This document shows, in pieces, positions 15,141 to 23,418 of a stretch of DNA of 25,588 bases. The notes beneath the pieces were generated by a model. The model saw only the letters and a program-made list of their open reading frames with translations, had not been told where the DNA came from and made no database searches. The position numbers and the translations under genes are program-made. The first letter of the stretch is position 1. The number at the start of each line of letters is the position of its first letter. Source of the stretch: an uncultured Bacillaceae bacterium (lineage in GTDB: Bacteria; Bacillota; Bacilli; Bacillales; Caldibacillaceae); the NCBI GenBank assembly GCA_937983015.1, contig CALKAK010000113.1, forward strand, positions 1 through 25,588. The letters run 5' to 3'.

Positions 15141-16523
15141 TTAATAATTTATTTTTTCCTGTAAAAAGTCAACCAATTGGTCAATCGGAATCCGGATTTG
15201 TTCCATCGTATCCCGGTGGCGGATTGTGACTTGACCGTCTTCTCGGGAATCGAAGTCGTAGGTAATGCAGTAAGGTGTACCGATTTCATCATGGCGGCGA
15301 TACCGTTTTCCGATCGAACCGGTTTCATCGAAATCGACCGGAAAATATTTGACGAGTCTCAGATAAATGTCGCGGGCTTCATCAGACAATTTTTTCGATA
15401 AAGGTAAAACGGCTGCCTTAAATGGTGCGAGTACCGGATGGAGGCGCATGACGGTACGGGTCGATCCGTCTTCCAGTTCCTCTTCATCATAGCTATCGAT
15501 TAAAAAGGCAAGCATTAAGCGATCGACACCGACAGATGGTTCGATGCAGTATGGAATGAACCGTTCATTCGTTTGTTGATCGTGATAATTGAAGTCCTCA
15601 CCGGAGTATTCCATATGCCGTTTCAAGTCATAATCGGTACGGGAGGCAATCCCCCAAAGTTCTCCCCAGCCGAAGGGAAAACGGTATTCAATATCGACGG
15701 TCTGGTCACTATAGTGGGATAGTTCTTCTTGGGAATGTTCCCGGAAACGAATATTTTCTTTTGTCAAACCGAGGTCGAGTAACCACTTTTCACAATATTC
15801 TTTCCAGTAATCAAACCACTTCTTTTCTTCTCCCGGTTTGCAGAAAAACTCCAGTTCCATTTGTTCGAATTCCCGCGTCCGGAAGATAAAGTTCCCGGGA
15901 GTGATTTCATTTCGGAAACTTTTACCGATTTGGGCGATGCCGAAGGGAAGTTTTTTCCGCATCGTCCGCTGGACGTTTTTAAAATTGACAAAGATTCCCT
16001 GGGCGGTTTCGGGGCGTAAGTAGATTTCGCTAGATGAATCTTCCGTTACACCCTGGAAGGTTTTAAACATCAAATTGAACTGGCGTATATTCGTGAAGTT
16101 ATGTTTGCCACAATTGGGGCAGGCGATCTCATGTTCTTCAATCAATTTTTCCATCTCTTCAAACGGGAGTCCGTCGACAACCATTTCGATACCTTTGGCA
16201 AATAGGGCTTCTTCGATTAATTTATCTGCCCGGTGTCTCGCTTTACATTCTTTACAGTCGATGAGCGGATCATTGAAATTCCCGATATGACCGGATGCTT
16301 CCCAGGTACGGGGATTCATCAGGATTGCCGCATCGAGCCCGACATTGTAAGGAGATTCCTGGACGAATTTTTTCCACCAAGCTTTCTTCACGTTGTTCTT
16401 CATTTCCACACCGAGGGGACCGTAATCCCAGGTGTTGGCGAGCCCCCCGTAAATTTCCGACCCCGGAAAAATGAATCCTCTATGTTTACAGTGGGCGACA
16501 ATTTTATCCATCGTGACGTTCAT
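15141..16523 (-). CDS. glyS: Glycyl-tRNA synthetase, single-chain (homodimeric) type
   Basis: Class II aminoacyl-tRNA synthetase that charges tRNA-Gly with glycine, 460 residues, cytoplasmic. It is the eukaryote/archaea-like dimeric enzyme, not the bacterial alpha2beta2 form. Evidence: the N-terminal HCKHRGFIFPGSEIYGGLAN, motif 1 region WDYGPLGVEMKNNV, the insert with paired cysteines (CKECKARH and CPNCGKHNF, a possible zinc site), motif 2 FRNEITPGNFIFRTREFEQME, and motif 3 CIEPSVGVDRLMLAFL. The C-terminal anticodon-binding domain begins near residue 360 (LAPFKAAVLPLSKK) and has the usual GKRYRRHDEIGTPYCITYDFD. Length is normal. The start is ATG 16523 with AGGAG about ten bases upstream. A glycine T-box leader and a strong promoter precede it. 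Confidence 0.97.
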   Translation of the reverse strand: MNVTMDKIVAHCKHRGFIFPGSEIYGGLANTWDYGPLGVEMKNNVKKAWWKKFVQESPYNVGLDAAILMNPRTWEASGHIGNFNDPLIDCKECKARHRADKLIEEALFAKGIEMVVDGLPFEEMEKLIEEHEIACPNCGKHNFTNIRQFNLMFKTFQGVTEDSSSEIYLRPETAQGIFVNFKNVQRTMRKKLPFGIAQIGKSFRNEITPGNFIFRTREFEQMELEFFCKPGEEKKWFDYWKEYCEKWLLDLGLTKENIRFREHSQEELSHYSDQTVDIEYRFPFGWGELWGIASRTDYDLKRHMEYSGEDFNYHDQQTNERFIPYCIEPSVGVDRLMLAFLIDSYDEEELEDGSTRTVMRLHPVLAPFKAAVLPLSKKLSDEARDIYLRLVKYFPVDFDETGSIGKRYRRHDEIGTPYCITYDFDSREDGQVTIRHRDTMEQIRIPIDQLVDFLQEKINY

Positions 16524-16721
16524 ACGCTCAACTCCTTGTGAATATTTTTGTACAAAATCATGTAACTCAAATGTAACTATACTTTGTAAAATGTTTGGAA
16601 AATCGGGTGAGGATTTAAAGGTGGGTGTTTATTGATTTCGTTGGAATTAGTTCGCAACGAAAATCCCCTTCCCGCATGAGAAAATTGCAAGCGGAAAATC
16701 CAAAATCTTTGGCGGATCAGT

Positions 16722-16945
16722 CAATAAAAAACCCCCGTCCATATGCTGATCCATAGCATAGGGACGGGAGTGACCCGCGGTTCCACCCTATTTGCCACAA
16801 GTCTGTGGCCGCCTCATTTACAAACGGCTCGGGAACGCCTTCCTTAACGCTCTATACCCGGCTCCCACCATCCCGGGCTCGCTTTGATAGAGTGGGTTAA
16901 GTACTCCTTTCCCTCATCGCCGGCAATATTCGCAACATTTTTAGC
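16722..16945 (-). promoter_or_regulatory. Glycine-type T-box leader of glyS
   Basis: On the minus strand the leader carries the T-box AGGGTGGAACCGCG (16789-16776). Its TGGA bulge fits a tRNA ending UCCA, as expected for tRNA-Gly with discriminator U. Upstream, CTCTAT/ATAGAG and CCCGG/CCGGG form a stem I arm with a GGTGGG apical region. The specifier is probably GGC (16839-16837), just after GAA and before the CCCGAGC segment. Uncharged tRNA-Gly would stabilise the antiterminator and allow glyS transcription. The competing terminator is listed separately. Confidence 0.9.
16732..16769 (-). terminator. T-box-controlled terminator of the glyS leader
   Basis: On the minus strand TCCCGTCCC (16769-16761) pairs with GGACGGGGG (16740-16732), then TTTTTTATTG. 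The loop contains a second complementary pair (TATGCTATGGATCAGCATA). It directly follows the T-box. Confidence 0.9.
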
Positions 16946-16953
16946 TACGTTTG

Positions 16954-16982
16954 ATTTTAACGAACGGGAAGGGAAATGTCAA
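16954..16982 (-). promoter_or_regulatory. Sigma-A promoter of the T-box/glyS transcript
   Basis: On the minus strand a perfect TTGACA (16982-16977), a 17-base spacer and TAAAAT (16959-16954), just upstream of the T-box leader. Confidence 0.8.
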
Positions 16983-16995
16983 TATGTGACCCTTT

Positions 16996-17024
16996 TTGTT
17001 AGGCGGTATGGTTGAACTTAAATA
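16996..17024 (+). promoter_or_regulatory. Weak candidate promoter of the hydroxybutyrate genes
   Basis: TTGTTA (16996-17001), a 17-base spacer and TAAATA (17019-17024). Both boxes are moderate matches. It is back to back with the glyS promoter. Confidence 0.3.
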
Positions 17025-17086
17025 TCAAGAAGCACGTGAAGATGGTCCATCCGTCTTGATCATAAATTTCTTTGGGAGGGATTTCA

Positions 17087-17863
17087 TTGGTTCAAGACAA
17101 AGTGCTTTTTATAACCGGTGCGGCAAGTGGAATCGGTTATGAGATTGCCGTGTACTTTTTAAAACATGGAGCGAAGGTCGTCTTCTCAGATCTGAACGGT
17201 GACAAAGTTCAGGAGGTAACGGAGCGATTACGACAACGGGGGTATGACTGTCAAGGAATACGGTGCGATGTGACCGATGAGGCACAGTTGAAACAGGCGA
17301 TCGACTATACCGTAAAAACGTATGGTACGATCGATATTTTGATTAATAATGCTGGATTGCAATACGTCGCGCCTATTGAAGAATTTCCCACGGAAAAGTT
17401 CGAATACTTGGTAAAGGTCATGCAGATCGCCCCTTTTGTTGCGATAAAACATGTGTTTCCGATCATGAAAAAGCAAAAATTCGGTCGCATTATCAATATC
17501 GCCTCCATCAATGGCTTGATCGGCTTTGCCGGGAAGGCTGCTTACAACAGCGCCAAACACGGGGTGATCGGTCTTACGAAAGTTGCGGCACTGGAAGCTG
17601 CCGAGCACGGGATCACGGTAAACGCCCTCTGTCCCGGTTATGTAGATACACCCCTTGTGCGAGGACAATTCGAAGATCTGGCAAAAACGAGAAATGTCCC
17701 TGTGGAGAAAGTGCTCGATGAAGTTCTTTATCCTTTAATCCCGCAAAGAAGACTGTTGTCGGTACAGGAGATTGCAGATTATGCGCTTTTCCTGGCTAGT
17801 GATAAGGCAAAAGGGGTTACCGGTCAGGCGATCGTCCTCGATGCCGGTTATACCGCCCAGTGA
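17087..17863 (+). CDS. 3-hydroxybutyrate dehydrogenase (short-chain dehydrogenase)
   Basis: NAD-dependent oxidation of (R)-3-hydroxybutyrate to acetoacetate, cytoplasmic, 258 residues, a classical SDR. Visible: cofactor loop TGAASGIG (10-17), Asp35 after beta-2 (VVFSD) favouring NAD over NADP, NNAG (87-90), catalytic Ser140, Tyr153 and Lys157 (YNSAK), and PGYVDTPLVRGQ. The long substrate-loop region with LAKTRNVPVEKVL and the C-terminal VLDAGYTAQ fit bacterial 3-hydroxybutyrate dehydrogenases better than generic SDRs. The start is TTG 17087, six bases after GGGAGGG (17074-17080). The next gene is a GntP-family permease, as in the yxj locus of B. subtilis, which supports a role in hydroxybutyrate uptake and use. 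Substrate assignment is by family resemblance. Confidence 0.88.
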   Translation: MVQDKVLFITGAASGIGYEIAVYFLKHGAKVVFSDLNGDKVQEVTERLRQRGYDCQGIRCDVTDEAQLKQAIDYTVKTYGTIDILINNAGLQYVAPIEEFPTEKFEYLVKVMQIAPFVAIKHVFPIMKKQKFGRIINIASINGLIGFAGKAAYNSAKHGVIGLTKVAALEAAEHGITVNALCPGYVDTPLVRGQFEDLAKTRNVPVEKVLDEVLYPLIPQRRLLSVQEIADYALFLASDKAKGVTGQAIVLDAGYTAQ

Positions 17864-17913
17864 TCGTTGCGATCATTTTGCTTCGGAATGTCCGGTAATT
17901 TTATGGTTGCGAA

Positions 17914-17927
17914 TTTAAGCGTTTAAA
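17914..17927. promoter_or_regulatory. Possible cre (CcpA) site
   Basis: TTTAAGCGTTTAAA between the dehydrogenase and permease genes differs from the cre consensus TGWAANCGNTNWCA at two positions. Location and near-symmetry make carbon catabolite control possible, but the match is imperfect. Confidence 0.25.
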
Positions 17928-17943
17928 TCATGGGAGGGAGAAG

Positions 17944-19230
17944 ATGTTTGGAATTATTTTGGGACTCGGTGTGTTAATGACCCTCGCTTATCGGGGCTGG
18001 TCCATCATTTGGATCGCTCCGATTTCGGCAGGGGTGGTCGCGTTAACGGGGGGACTTGATTTATTAGAGGCGTACAAAGAACCGTATATGGAAGGTTTCG
18101 TCAGTTTTGCCAAACAATGGTTCCCGGTATTTATGTTAGGGGCAATTTTCGGAAAACTTATGGAAGATACCGGGATGGCAAAATCGGTAGCGATATCTCT
18201 ATCAAAGATGATGGGGAAAGAGCGGGCGATTCTCGGCGTTCTCCTTTCGGCAGCAGTGTTAACCTATGGTGGCGTCAGTCTATTTGTAGTTGTCTTCGCT
18301 GTGTATCCTCTTGCGATTAATTTGTTCCGGGAAGCGAATATTAGTAGAAAGTTGATACCGGGAACGGTCGCCCTGGGGGCTTTCACCTTCACGATGACCG
18401 CGGCGCCGGGTACACCCCAAATCCAGAACCTCATTCCCATGCAATACTTTCATACATCACCGACAGCGGCACCGATCATGGGGATTGTAGCCTCGCTCAT
18501 CATGGGTGTCGGTGGCTATTTTTACCTGCGCTGGCGGGAGAGGGTTTTGCGCCAGCAAGGTGAAGTATTCACCGAGCCGGAAAATAAAGGTCAGACAGAT
18601 GATGTGGATGAAAAAGTACCGAACTTTATATTGTCTTTATTACCGCTGATCACCGTACTCGTGACCCTCAATATTTTGAAATGGGATATCATCGTATCAT
18701 TAATTTCCGGAATTCTCCTCATCCTGTTATTAAACATTCAAAAATATAAGTCTTTCGTTCAAGGAATCAATAACGGGGCGGTCGGTTCGGTTACCGCGAT
18801 TATCAATACGAGTGCGGCCGTCGGCTTTGGTTCCGTCGTGAAAGCTGTTCCTGGTTTTGAGACATTGACAAATATGTTATTAAACATTAAAGGAAATCCA
18901 CTGATATCCGAAGCGATCGCGGTAAACTTACTCGCTGGTGCGACGGGTTCGGCTTCTGGTGGTATGGGGATCGCACTGGAAGCGCTAGGGGAAAAATATT
19001 TTGAGCTCGCGACCCAAACAGGGATTAGTCCCGAAGCCTTTCACCGGATCGCTTCAATCGCATCCGGTGGATTGGATACTTTGCCCCACAATGGTGCTGT
19101 CTTAACGTTATTGACGATAACCGGTATGTCCCATAAAGATAGTTACCGTGATATTTTTGTTGTATCCCTCTTAATTCCGCTTATTGCTTTGGCTGTAGCG
19201 ATCATTCTTGCCGCTTTGGGAATTTATTAA
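17944..19230 (+). CDS. GntP-family permease, probably for hydroxybutyrate
   Basis: Integral membrane transporter of 428 residues with about a dozen hydrophobic segments, from the GntP/gluconate:H+ symporter superfamily. Supporting stretches are FMLGAIFGKLMEDTGMAKSV near residue 60 (typical GntP LG-x-x-FG-x-L-M), TAAPGTPQIQNLIP near 155, and the C-terminal half LLAGATGSASGGMGIALEAL and ASGGLDTLPHNGAVLTLL, which are conserved in the YxjC-like branch. The start is ATG 17944 after GGGAGGGAG. It lies 80 bp after the dehydrogenase gene and is followed by a good terminator, so the two form a catabolic operon: import, then oxidation to acetoacetate. Substrate is inferred from the neighbour. Confidence 0.87.
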   Translation: MFGIILGLGVLMTLAYRGWSIIWIAPISAGVVALTGGLDLLEAYKEPYMEGFVSFAKQWFPVFMLGAIFGKLMEDTGMAKSVAISLSKMMGKERAILGVLLSAAVLTYGGVSLFVVVFAVYPLAINLFREANISRKLIPGTVALGAFTFTMTAAPGTPQIQNLIPMQYFHTSPTAAPIMGIVASLIMGVGGYFYLRWRERVLRQQGEVFTEPENKGQTDDVDEKVPNFILSLLPLITVLVTLNILKWDIIVSLISGILLILLLNIQKYKSFVQGINNGAVGSVTAIINTSAAVGFGSVVKAVPGFETLTNMLLNIKGNPLISEAIAVNLLAGATGSASGGMGIALEALGEKYFELATQTGISPEAFHRIASIASGGLDTLPHNGAVLTLLTITGMSHKDSYRDIFVVSLLIPLIALAVAIILAALGIY

Positions 19231-19288
19231 GGGCGTTAACCAAAGAAAGATTGGTGATTGTAAAAAGATAGATAGAGTTTATATATTC

Positions 19289-19322
19289 GATCTGTCCTAT
19301 TCAGCGACAGATCTTTTTTTTT
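19289..19322 (+). terminator. Terminator of the hydroxybutyrate operon
   Basis: Stem GATCTGTC (19289-19296) with GACAGATC (19306-19313), followed by a run of nine T. It lies about 60 bases after the GntP stop. Confidence 0.9.
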
Positions 19323-19403
19323 GCTAAATGGAAAAATGTCTGGTCAAAAAATTAACTTGAGTGAATACATATGAATTGTTAAGAAAAAGGTTAATTTCTT
19401 CCT

Positions 19404-19432
19404 TTGACAATCAGGAAAAAATAGCGTATATT
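19404..19432 (+). promoter_or_regulatory. Sigma-A promoter of guaC
   Basis: A perfect -35 TTGACA (19404-19409), a 17-base spacer and -10 TATATT (19427-19432). Confidence 0.8.
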
Positions 19433-19435
19433 ACA

Positions 19436-19448
19436 AATGGCGAACGAT
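19436..19448. promoter_or_regulatory. Possible PurR box of guaC
   Basis: AAATGGCGAACGA, directly after the -10, carries the CGAAC core of the Bacillus PurBox (AWWWCCGAACWWT) with mismatches. B. subtilis guaC is a PurR target from memory. A well-spaced second inverted box is not evident; TTCG occurs at 19471-19474. Confidence 0.35.
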
Positions 19449-19493
19449 TTAATGTTAATTACATAAAATATTCGTGTTTCAGGGGTGTTACTC

Positions 19494-20480
19494 GTGATAG
19501 AAATCTTTGATTATGAGGATATTCAATTAATTCCGCGAAAATGTATCGTGAAAAGTAGGAAAGAATGTGATCCCTCTGTTGAATTTGGGGGTCGGCGATT
19601 TCGTCTTCCGGTTGTTCCTTCCAACATGCAAACCGTTATCGATGAAAATATCGCTCGTTATCTAGCGGAAAATGGTTACTTCTACATCATGCATCGTTTC
19701 AAACCCGAAACTCGCTTACAATTCGTAAAAGAAATGCAAGAAAGCGGACTCTATGCATCGATCAGTGTCGGTGTAAAAGAAGAGGAGTTCGTTTTTATCG
19801 AGGAACTCAGTGATGCAGGATTAACACCTGAATATATTACGATAGATATCGCTCATGGCCATGCGGATACGGTTATCCGGATGATTCAACATATTAAAAA
19901 ACTCCTGCCGGGAAGCTTCGTGATAGCCGGAAATGTCGGGACCCCGGAAGGTGTGCGGGATCTAGAAGAAGCGGGGGCTGATGCGACGAAAGTAGGAATC
20001 GGTCCTGGTCGGGTATGTATTACGAAAATTAAAACAGGCTTCGGCACCGCTGGCTGGCAATTAGCCGCCTTGAATTGGTGTGCCCAGGCCGCGAGAAAAC
20101 CGATTATCGCCGATGGCGGAATCCGGACACACGGAGATATCGCAAAATCCATCCGTTTTGGCGCAACGATGGTCATGATCGGCTCGTTATTTGCCGGTCA
20201 CGAAGAATCACCAGGGGAAACAATAGAGAAGGACGGAAAACTGTATAAGGAATATTTCGGCTCGGCTTCCGAATATCAAAAAGGAGTCCGGAAAAATGTC
20301 GAAGGAAAGAAAATGTGGATCGAACATCGCGGACCATTACAAAACACATTGACCGAGATGGAAGAAGATTTACAATCGGCCATTTCATATGCCGGGGGAA
20401 ATAAATTAGAAGACTTACGCAATGTTGATTATGTGGTCGTACGCAACTCGATTTATAATGGAGATCTTATCGTTTATTAA
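19494..20480 (+). CDS. guaC: GMP reductase
   Basis: NADPH-dependent reductive deamination of GMP to IMP, a purine salvage/interconversion enzyme, cytoplasmic, 328 residues (B. subtilis-type enzymes are about 326). The TIM-barrel IMPDH/GMPR fold shows VPSNMQTVID (residues about 42-51), IDIAHGHAD (118-125), GNVGTPEGVRDL, the catalytic loop KVGIGPGRVCITKIKTG with Cys175, then IADGGIRTHGDIAKS and the late YFGSASEYQKG phosphate/K+ region. The absence of the CBS domains of IMP dehydrogenase and the short size identify it as GuaC. The start is GTG 19494, six bases after AGGGGTG (19481-19487); a GTG at 19485 lies inside that ribosome binding site. Single-gene unit with its own promoter, a possible PurR site and a terminator. 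Confidence 0.95.
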   Translation: MIEIFDYEDIQLIPRKCIVKSRKECDPSVEFGGRRFRLPVVPSNMQTVIDENIARYLAENGYFYIMHRFKPETRLQFVKEMQESGLYASISVGVKEEEFVFIEELSDAGLTPEYITIDIAHGHADTVIRMIQHIKKLLPGSFVIAGNVGTPEGVRDLEEAGADATKVGIGPGRVCITKIKTGFGTAGWQLAALNWCAQAARKPIIADGGIRTHGDIAKSIRFGATMVMIGSLFAGHEESPGETIEKDGKLYKEYFGSASEYQKGVRKNVEGKKMWIEHRGPLQNTLTEMEEDLQSAISYAGGNKLEDLRNVDYVVVRNSIYNGDLIVY

Positions 20481-20486
20481 AAGAAG

Positions 20487-20516
20487 AACCTGCTCTTTAA
20501 GAGGGCAGGTTTTTTC
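20487..20516. terminator. Terminator between guaC and mscL (bidirectional)
   Basis: AACCTGC (20487-20493) pairs with GCAGGTT (20505-20511), the inner part is imperfect, and TTTTTT follows on the plus strand. On the minus strand TTCTTCTTTT follows, so it may also end mscL transcription. Confidence 0.75.
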
Positions 20517-20575
20517 ATGGAGTCGATAACCGTTGCTTCATCATTAGGGTTGTTAAAACATTTTTTTTTTGCAAA

Positions 20576-20968
20576 TTATTCTTTTTGCATCTCGCGCAAA
20601 AGATCCCGGATTTCTTGTAAATACTGTTCTGTTGCCGGGATTTTTGTTTCTCCTGTTTTTTGCGGTTTGTTTCGTTTCAGTCGATTGAAGAATTTAATGA
20701 TGAAAAATAAAACGAGGGCAATTAATAAAAAGTTCACAATCGCCTGCAAGAAATTGCCGATTTTTAAGGTCGTTGTCCCGAGCGGGAGGGCAATACCGCT
20801 TAAATCGACCTGTCCGGTGATAGCGAGAATAATCGGAGTGATCAAATCTTCGACGAGAGAATCGACGATCGCCGTAAATGCGCTGCCGATGATCACACCG
20901 ACGGCAAGATCCAGTACATTACCACGTGTAATGAACTCTTTAAATTCGTCCCGGAAATTGTTCCACAT
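20576..20968 (-). CDS. mscL: Large-conductance mechanosensitive channel MscL
   Basis: Homopentameric membrane channel that opens under high membrane tension and releases solutes on osmotic downshock. 130 residues, the family's usual length. Visible: the amphipathic N-terminal helix MWNNFRDEFKEFITRGNVLDLAVGVIIG leading into TM1 with the conserved GNVLDLAVGVIIGSAF, the loop after TM1 with DLITPIILAI, TM2 (FLQAIVNFLLIALVLFFIIKF, about 73-93), and a charged cytoplasmic helix (TEQYLQEIRDLLREMQ) at the C-terminus. A GGGAGG lies about 13 bases before the ATG, a somewhat long spacing; a strong alternative start is not seen. Monocistronic. Confidence 0.96.
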   Translation of the reverse strand: MWNNFRDEFKEFITRGNVLDLAVGVIIGSAFTAIVDSLVEDLITPIILAITGQVDLSGIALPLGTTTLKIGNFLQAIVNFLLIALVLFFIIKFFNRLKRNKPQKTGETKIPATEQYLQEIRDLLREMQKE

Positions 20969-21120
20969 CGTATGTCATGAACCTCCCGAATTGAGTTCTA
21001 GTTTCTGAAAATACAAGTTTAAAATTAAAAAATTACTGAGCTATATTTTTTCCGGAAATTTGGCGAACATTCTACTTGATATCGATTTGTTCCTTCTTTT
21101 TAACTATAACAAAAAAGAAA

Positions 21121-21148
21121 GCAAGGGGCAGAATATATTTCCCCTTGC
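21121..21148 (-). terminator. Terminator of the cstA operon
   Basis: GCAAGGGG (21121-21128) pairs with CCCCTTGC (21141-21148). On the minus strand TTTCTTTTTTGTT follows. It lies about 50 bases beyond the cstA stop. Confidence 0.9.
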
Positions 21149-21199
21149 ACTAAAAATTTTTTCGATTCCGAAAATTCGCGGATGAATATTATCGAAGAA

Positions 21200-22813
21200 T
21201 CACGCTTTTACTTCCGTATCTTTTATCTTCGTTACGAAATTGTTCCAGGCTTCAAAAATCAAGAAAATACATAGAGCGAACAAGACGAACCCGGCGCAGG
21301 CTAAGAAAATATTTCCTACAAGGAAATTATTGACCATGAGTACAATCAATGCACTGATCGTGACCAGGAACATGAACGTCATCGGGATAATCGTAAAATA
21401 AGATCTAATCCCTCTTCGGATCAGCCAGACACTGACAGCCATTAAAGCAAGCGCACCGAGCATCTGATTCGCCGAACCGAAAAGCGGCCATAGTGACGCC
21501 CAGGTTCCCGATAGGGCGAGGGCACCAGCACCAACGACTACAACGAGGGTGGCAACGAATTGATTGCTGAAAAATTTACTGCGGCCTTCGGCAAATTCTT
21601 GCACTCCGTATTTTCCTAACCGGGTCGCCGAATCGAGAGTCGTCATTAAAAAGGCAGAAGCGGCAAGCGATACAAATGTGAATCCTGTTGCCACAGGTAA
21701 ACCAAAGGCGCTCATGAATTCAGACAGCCCCATGGCAAAAGTTGGTATCGGACCACCGGCAGAGGTCAGACGTTCGGAGAAAGCTCCGGTAGTCAAATAG
21801 GCAACCGATAACAAAACAATAACGGCTAAAAATCCTTCAATCAGCATACCCCCGTACGCGATGAACCGGGCATCTTTTTCACTGTTGAGCTGCTTCGCCG
21901 TAGTACCGCTAGCTACGAGAGAATGGAATCCGGAAATCGCACCGCAGGCGATCGTGATGAAAAGGATCGGGAACAACGGTCCGAGTGTTTCATTATAAAA
22001 ACCCGTGAAGGCGCTTAATTCAATCGTCGGATTATAGAATAATACGCCGATGAAGCCGCCGATCATCATGGCGTAAAGTAAGTAGGAATTCAAATAATCA
22101 CGAGGTTGCAACAGTACCCAGACTGGAAGAACCGATGCCACAAAGGCATAAACGAGCAGAATAATCACCCAGGTTGTTGCGCCTAACTGCAGCGGGAATA
22201 GCATGCCTAACCAGATACATGCAAAAAGAAGAATAACCCCAATGATACTTGCGATTACAAAATTCATGCGCAATTGGTTGACGCAAAATCCGAATAAAAT
22301 GGCAAGAGCGATAAATAATAAGGAAGCGGTTGCAGCTTCAGGTGCTGCTTCAAAAGTATCGGCGACAAGAACTGTAAATACACCGACGATGAGAATTAAT
22401 GTAGCTGTTGAGAAAGATAAAAACAAGATTTGTCCACGATTCCCGATATATTGTTTAATAATGGTACCGATCGATTGGGCTTTATGGCGAATGGACGCTT
22501 GCAAAGATGCGAAATCATGGGTTCCCCCGAAAAAGATACTTCCTAAAACAATCCAGAGTAGGGCGGGGATCCAGCCAAAAACCGCCGCTGAAACGGGTCC
22601 AACAATCGGTCCGGCACCGGCGATCGTTGCGAAATGGTGTCCTAATAAAACCGGGCGGTTAGTAGCTACATAATCGATTCCGTCCGCCATCTCATGGGCG
22701 GGAGTTTTTCGATTCGGATCAACATCGAGCTTTTTTTCCAGGTATTTCCCATAAGTGAAATAAGTGAAGATAAAAACGGCAGCAACAATAGCCAGCAGTA
22801 ATATGCCGCTCAT
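21200..22813 (-). CDS. CstA-family transporter (carbon starvation protein)
   Basis: Integral membrane transporter of 537 residues, from the CstA family. Members import peptides or pyruvate during carbon limitation. The N-terminal CstA core is clear: YFTYGKYLEKKLDVDPNRKTPA (residues about 18-39), DGIDYVATNRPVLLGHHFATIAGAGPIVGP (about 45-74) and FFGGTHDFASLQASIRHKAQSI. The middle has PRDYLNSYLL and CGAISGFHSLVASGTTAKQL, and the end has LDSATRLGKYGVQE and LFGSANQMLGALAL. It is shorter than E. coli CstA or BtsT (about 700) and matches the compact Firmicute/Clostridial form. The ATG overlaps the stop of the 178-residue gene upstream (ATGA). Pyruvate is a plausible substrate but not shown by sequence, so I leave the symbol blank. 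Confidence 0.93.
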   Translation of the reverse strand: MSGILLLAIVAAVFIFTYFTYGKYLEKKLDVDPNRKTPAHEMADGIDYVATNRPVLLGHHFATIAGAGPIVGPVSAAVFGWIPALLWIVLGSIFFGGTHDFASLQASIRHKAQSIGTIIKQYIGNRGQILFLSFSTATLILIVGVFTVLVADTFEAAPEAATASLLFIALAILFGFCVNQLRMNFVIASIIGVILLFACIWLGMLFPLQLGATTWVIILLVYAFVASVLPVWVLLQPRDYLNSYLLYAMMIGGFIGVLFYNPTIELSAFTGFYNETLGPLFPILFITIACGAISGFHSLVASGTTAKQLNSEKDARFIAYGGMLIEGFLAVIVLLSVAYLTTGAFSERLTSAGGPIPTFAMGLSEFMSAFGLPVATGFTFVSLAASAFLMTTLDSATRLGKYGVQEFAEGRSKFFSNQFVATLVVVVGAGALALSGTWASLWPLFGSANQMLGALALMAVSVWLIRRGIRSYFTIIPMTFMFLVTISALIVLMVNNFLVGNIFLACAGFVLFALCIFLIFEAWNNFVTKIKDTEVKA

Positions 22814-23346
22814 CGCCAGCTCCCATCCTCCTTCAAAATTTTTTCAACAGATGCAATAAAAGGCCTTCCCTTCGGATGAATCGTGATCGAGCGATCACGG
22901 AGATTGATTAGTACCCAGTACATTTCGACCCAGCCATGCAAACCGAACTTCAGAAATCTCAGCTTGCGAAAGCGCCTCACCTCCTTAAGAACTTTACTGT
23001 CTACATCTTGATCTACAACAACGATACCAAGGATGATGGTGGACATATGTTCTTCATGTGATGGAATATATTCCAGGAGAGTTTTTTCCATTGCCCGTTG
23101 TAGTTTTTTAAAAAAAGACAAATCTAATCGTTCGTCACAGGTCGTTGTAAAAACGAGTTGTTGATTTTCCACACCATATACCTTGATTTTTTTTGTGATC
23201 ATGTAGCGCTCGTCGCGTCGTTTAAAAATGGCCAGGAAGGATAATGGAATGCCATCAATGTTTTTATCCCTATATACATCGAAAAAGGGAGTAAAGTGAT
23301 TGGCCAGTTGACTGGTAAATGTTTCGATTTTCTTTACGGTGTTCAC
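22810..23346 (-). CDS. Unknown protein co-encoded with CstA
   Basis: A soluble, basic protein of 178 residues with no signal peptide or transmembrane helix. I do not recognise a family. It seems to have an alpha/beta fold: strands MITKKIKVYGVENQQLVFTTTC and MSTIILGIVVVDQDV, a basic helix VLKEVRRFRKLRFLKFG, then GWVEMYWVLINLRDRSITIHPKGRPFI near the C-terminus. The start is GTG 23346, seven bases after GGAGG. It lies 72 bp after the small CC-motif gene and overlaps cstA by four bases, so it should be made together with the transporter. A regulatory or accessory role for CstA-like transport is the simplest inference; nothing in the sequence gives a mechanism. Confidence 0.8.
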   Translation of the reverse strand: MNTVKKIETFTSQLANHFTPFFDVYRDKNIDGIPLSFLAIFKRRDERYMITKKIKVYGVENQQLVFTTTCDERLDLSFFKKLQRAMEKTLLEYIPSHEEHMSTIILGIVVVDQDVDSKVLKEVRRFRKLRFLKFGLHGWVEMYWVLINLRDRSITIHPKGRPFIASVEKILKEDGSWR

Positions 23347-23418
23347 TGTCGAACCTCCAGTTTATGAAACGGAATGGTCGGTACAAATGATGTTGATTTG
23401 ATAACGTTTACAATTGTG

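Noticed and set aside
17030..17140. An alternative plus-strand frame starting with ATG at 17008 (VELKYQEAREDG...) overlapping the dehydrogenase start.
   Set aside because: No ribosome binding site; it runs out of frame into the firmly supported dehydrogenase gene.
17861..17880. Small hairpin TGATCG-TTG-CGATCA after the dehydrogenase stop as a terminator.
   Set aside because: The stem is only six base pairs and is followed by four T; it may reduce read-through to the permease but is not a convincing terminator.
22203..22673. A long open frame antisense to cstA (156 codons), and similar antisense frames opposite the TRAP permease (9623-9922) and the dehydrogenase gene (17228-17668).
   Set aside because: They lie wholly within strongly supported genes on the other strand, have no ribosome binding sites and have compositions expected of shadow frames.
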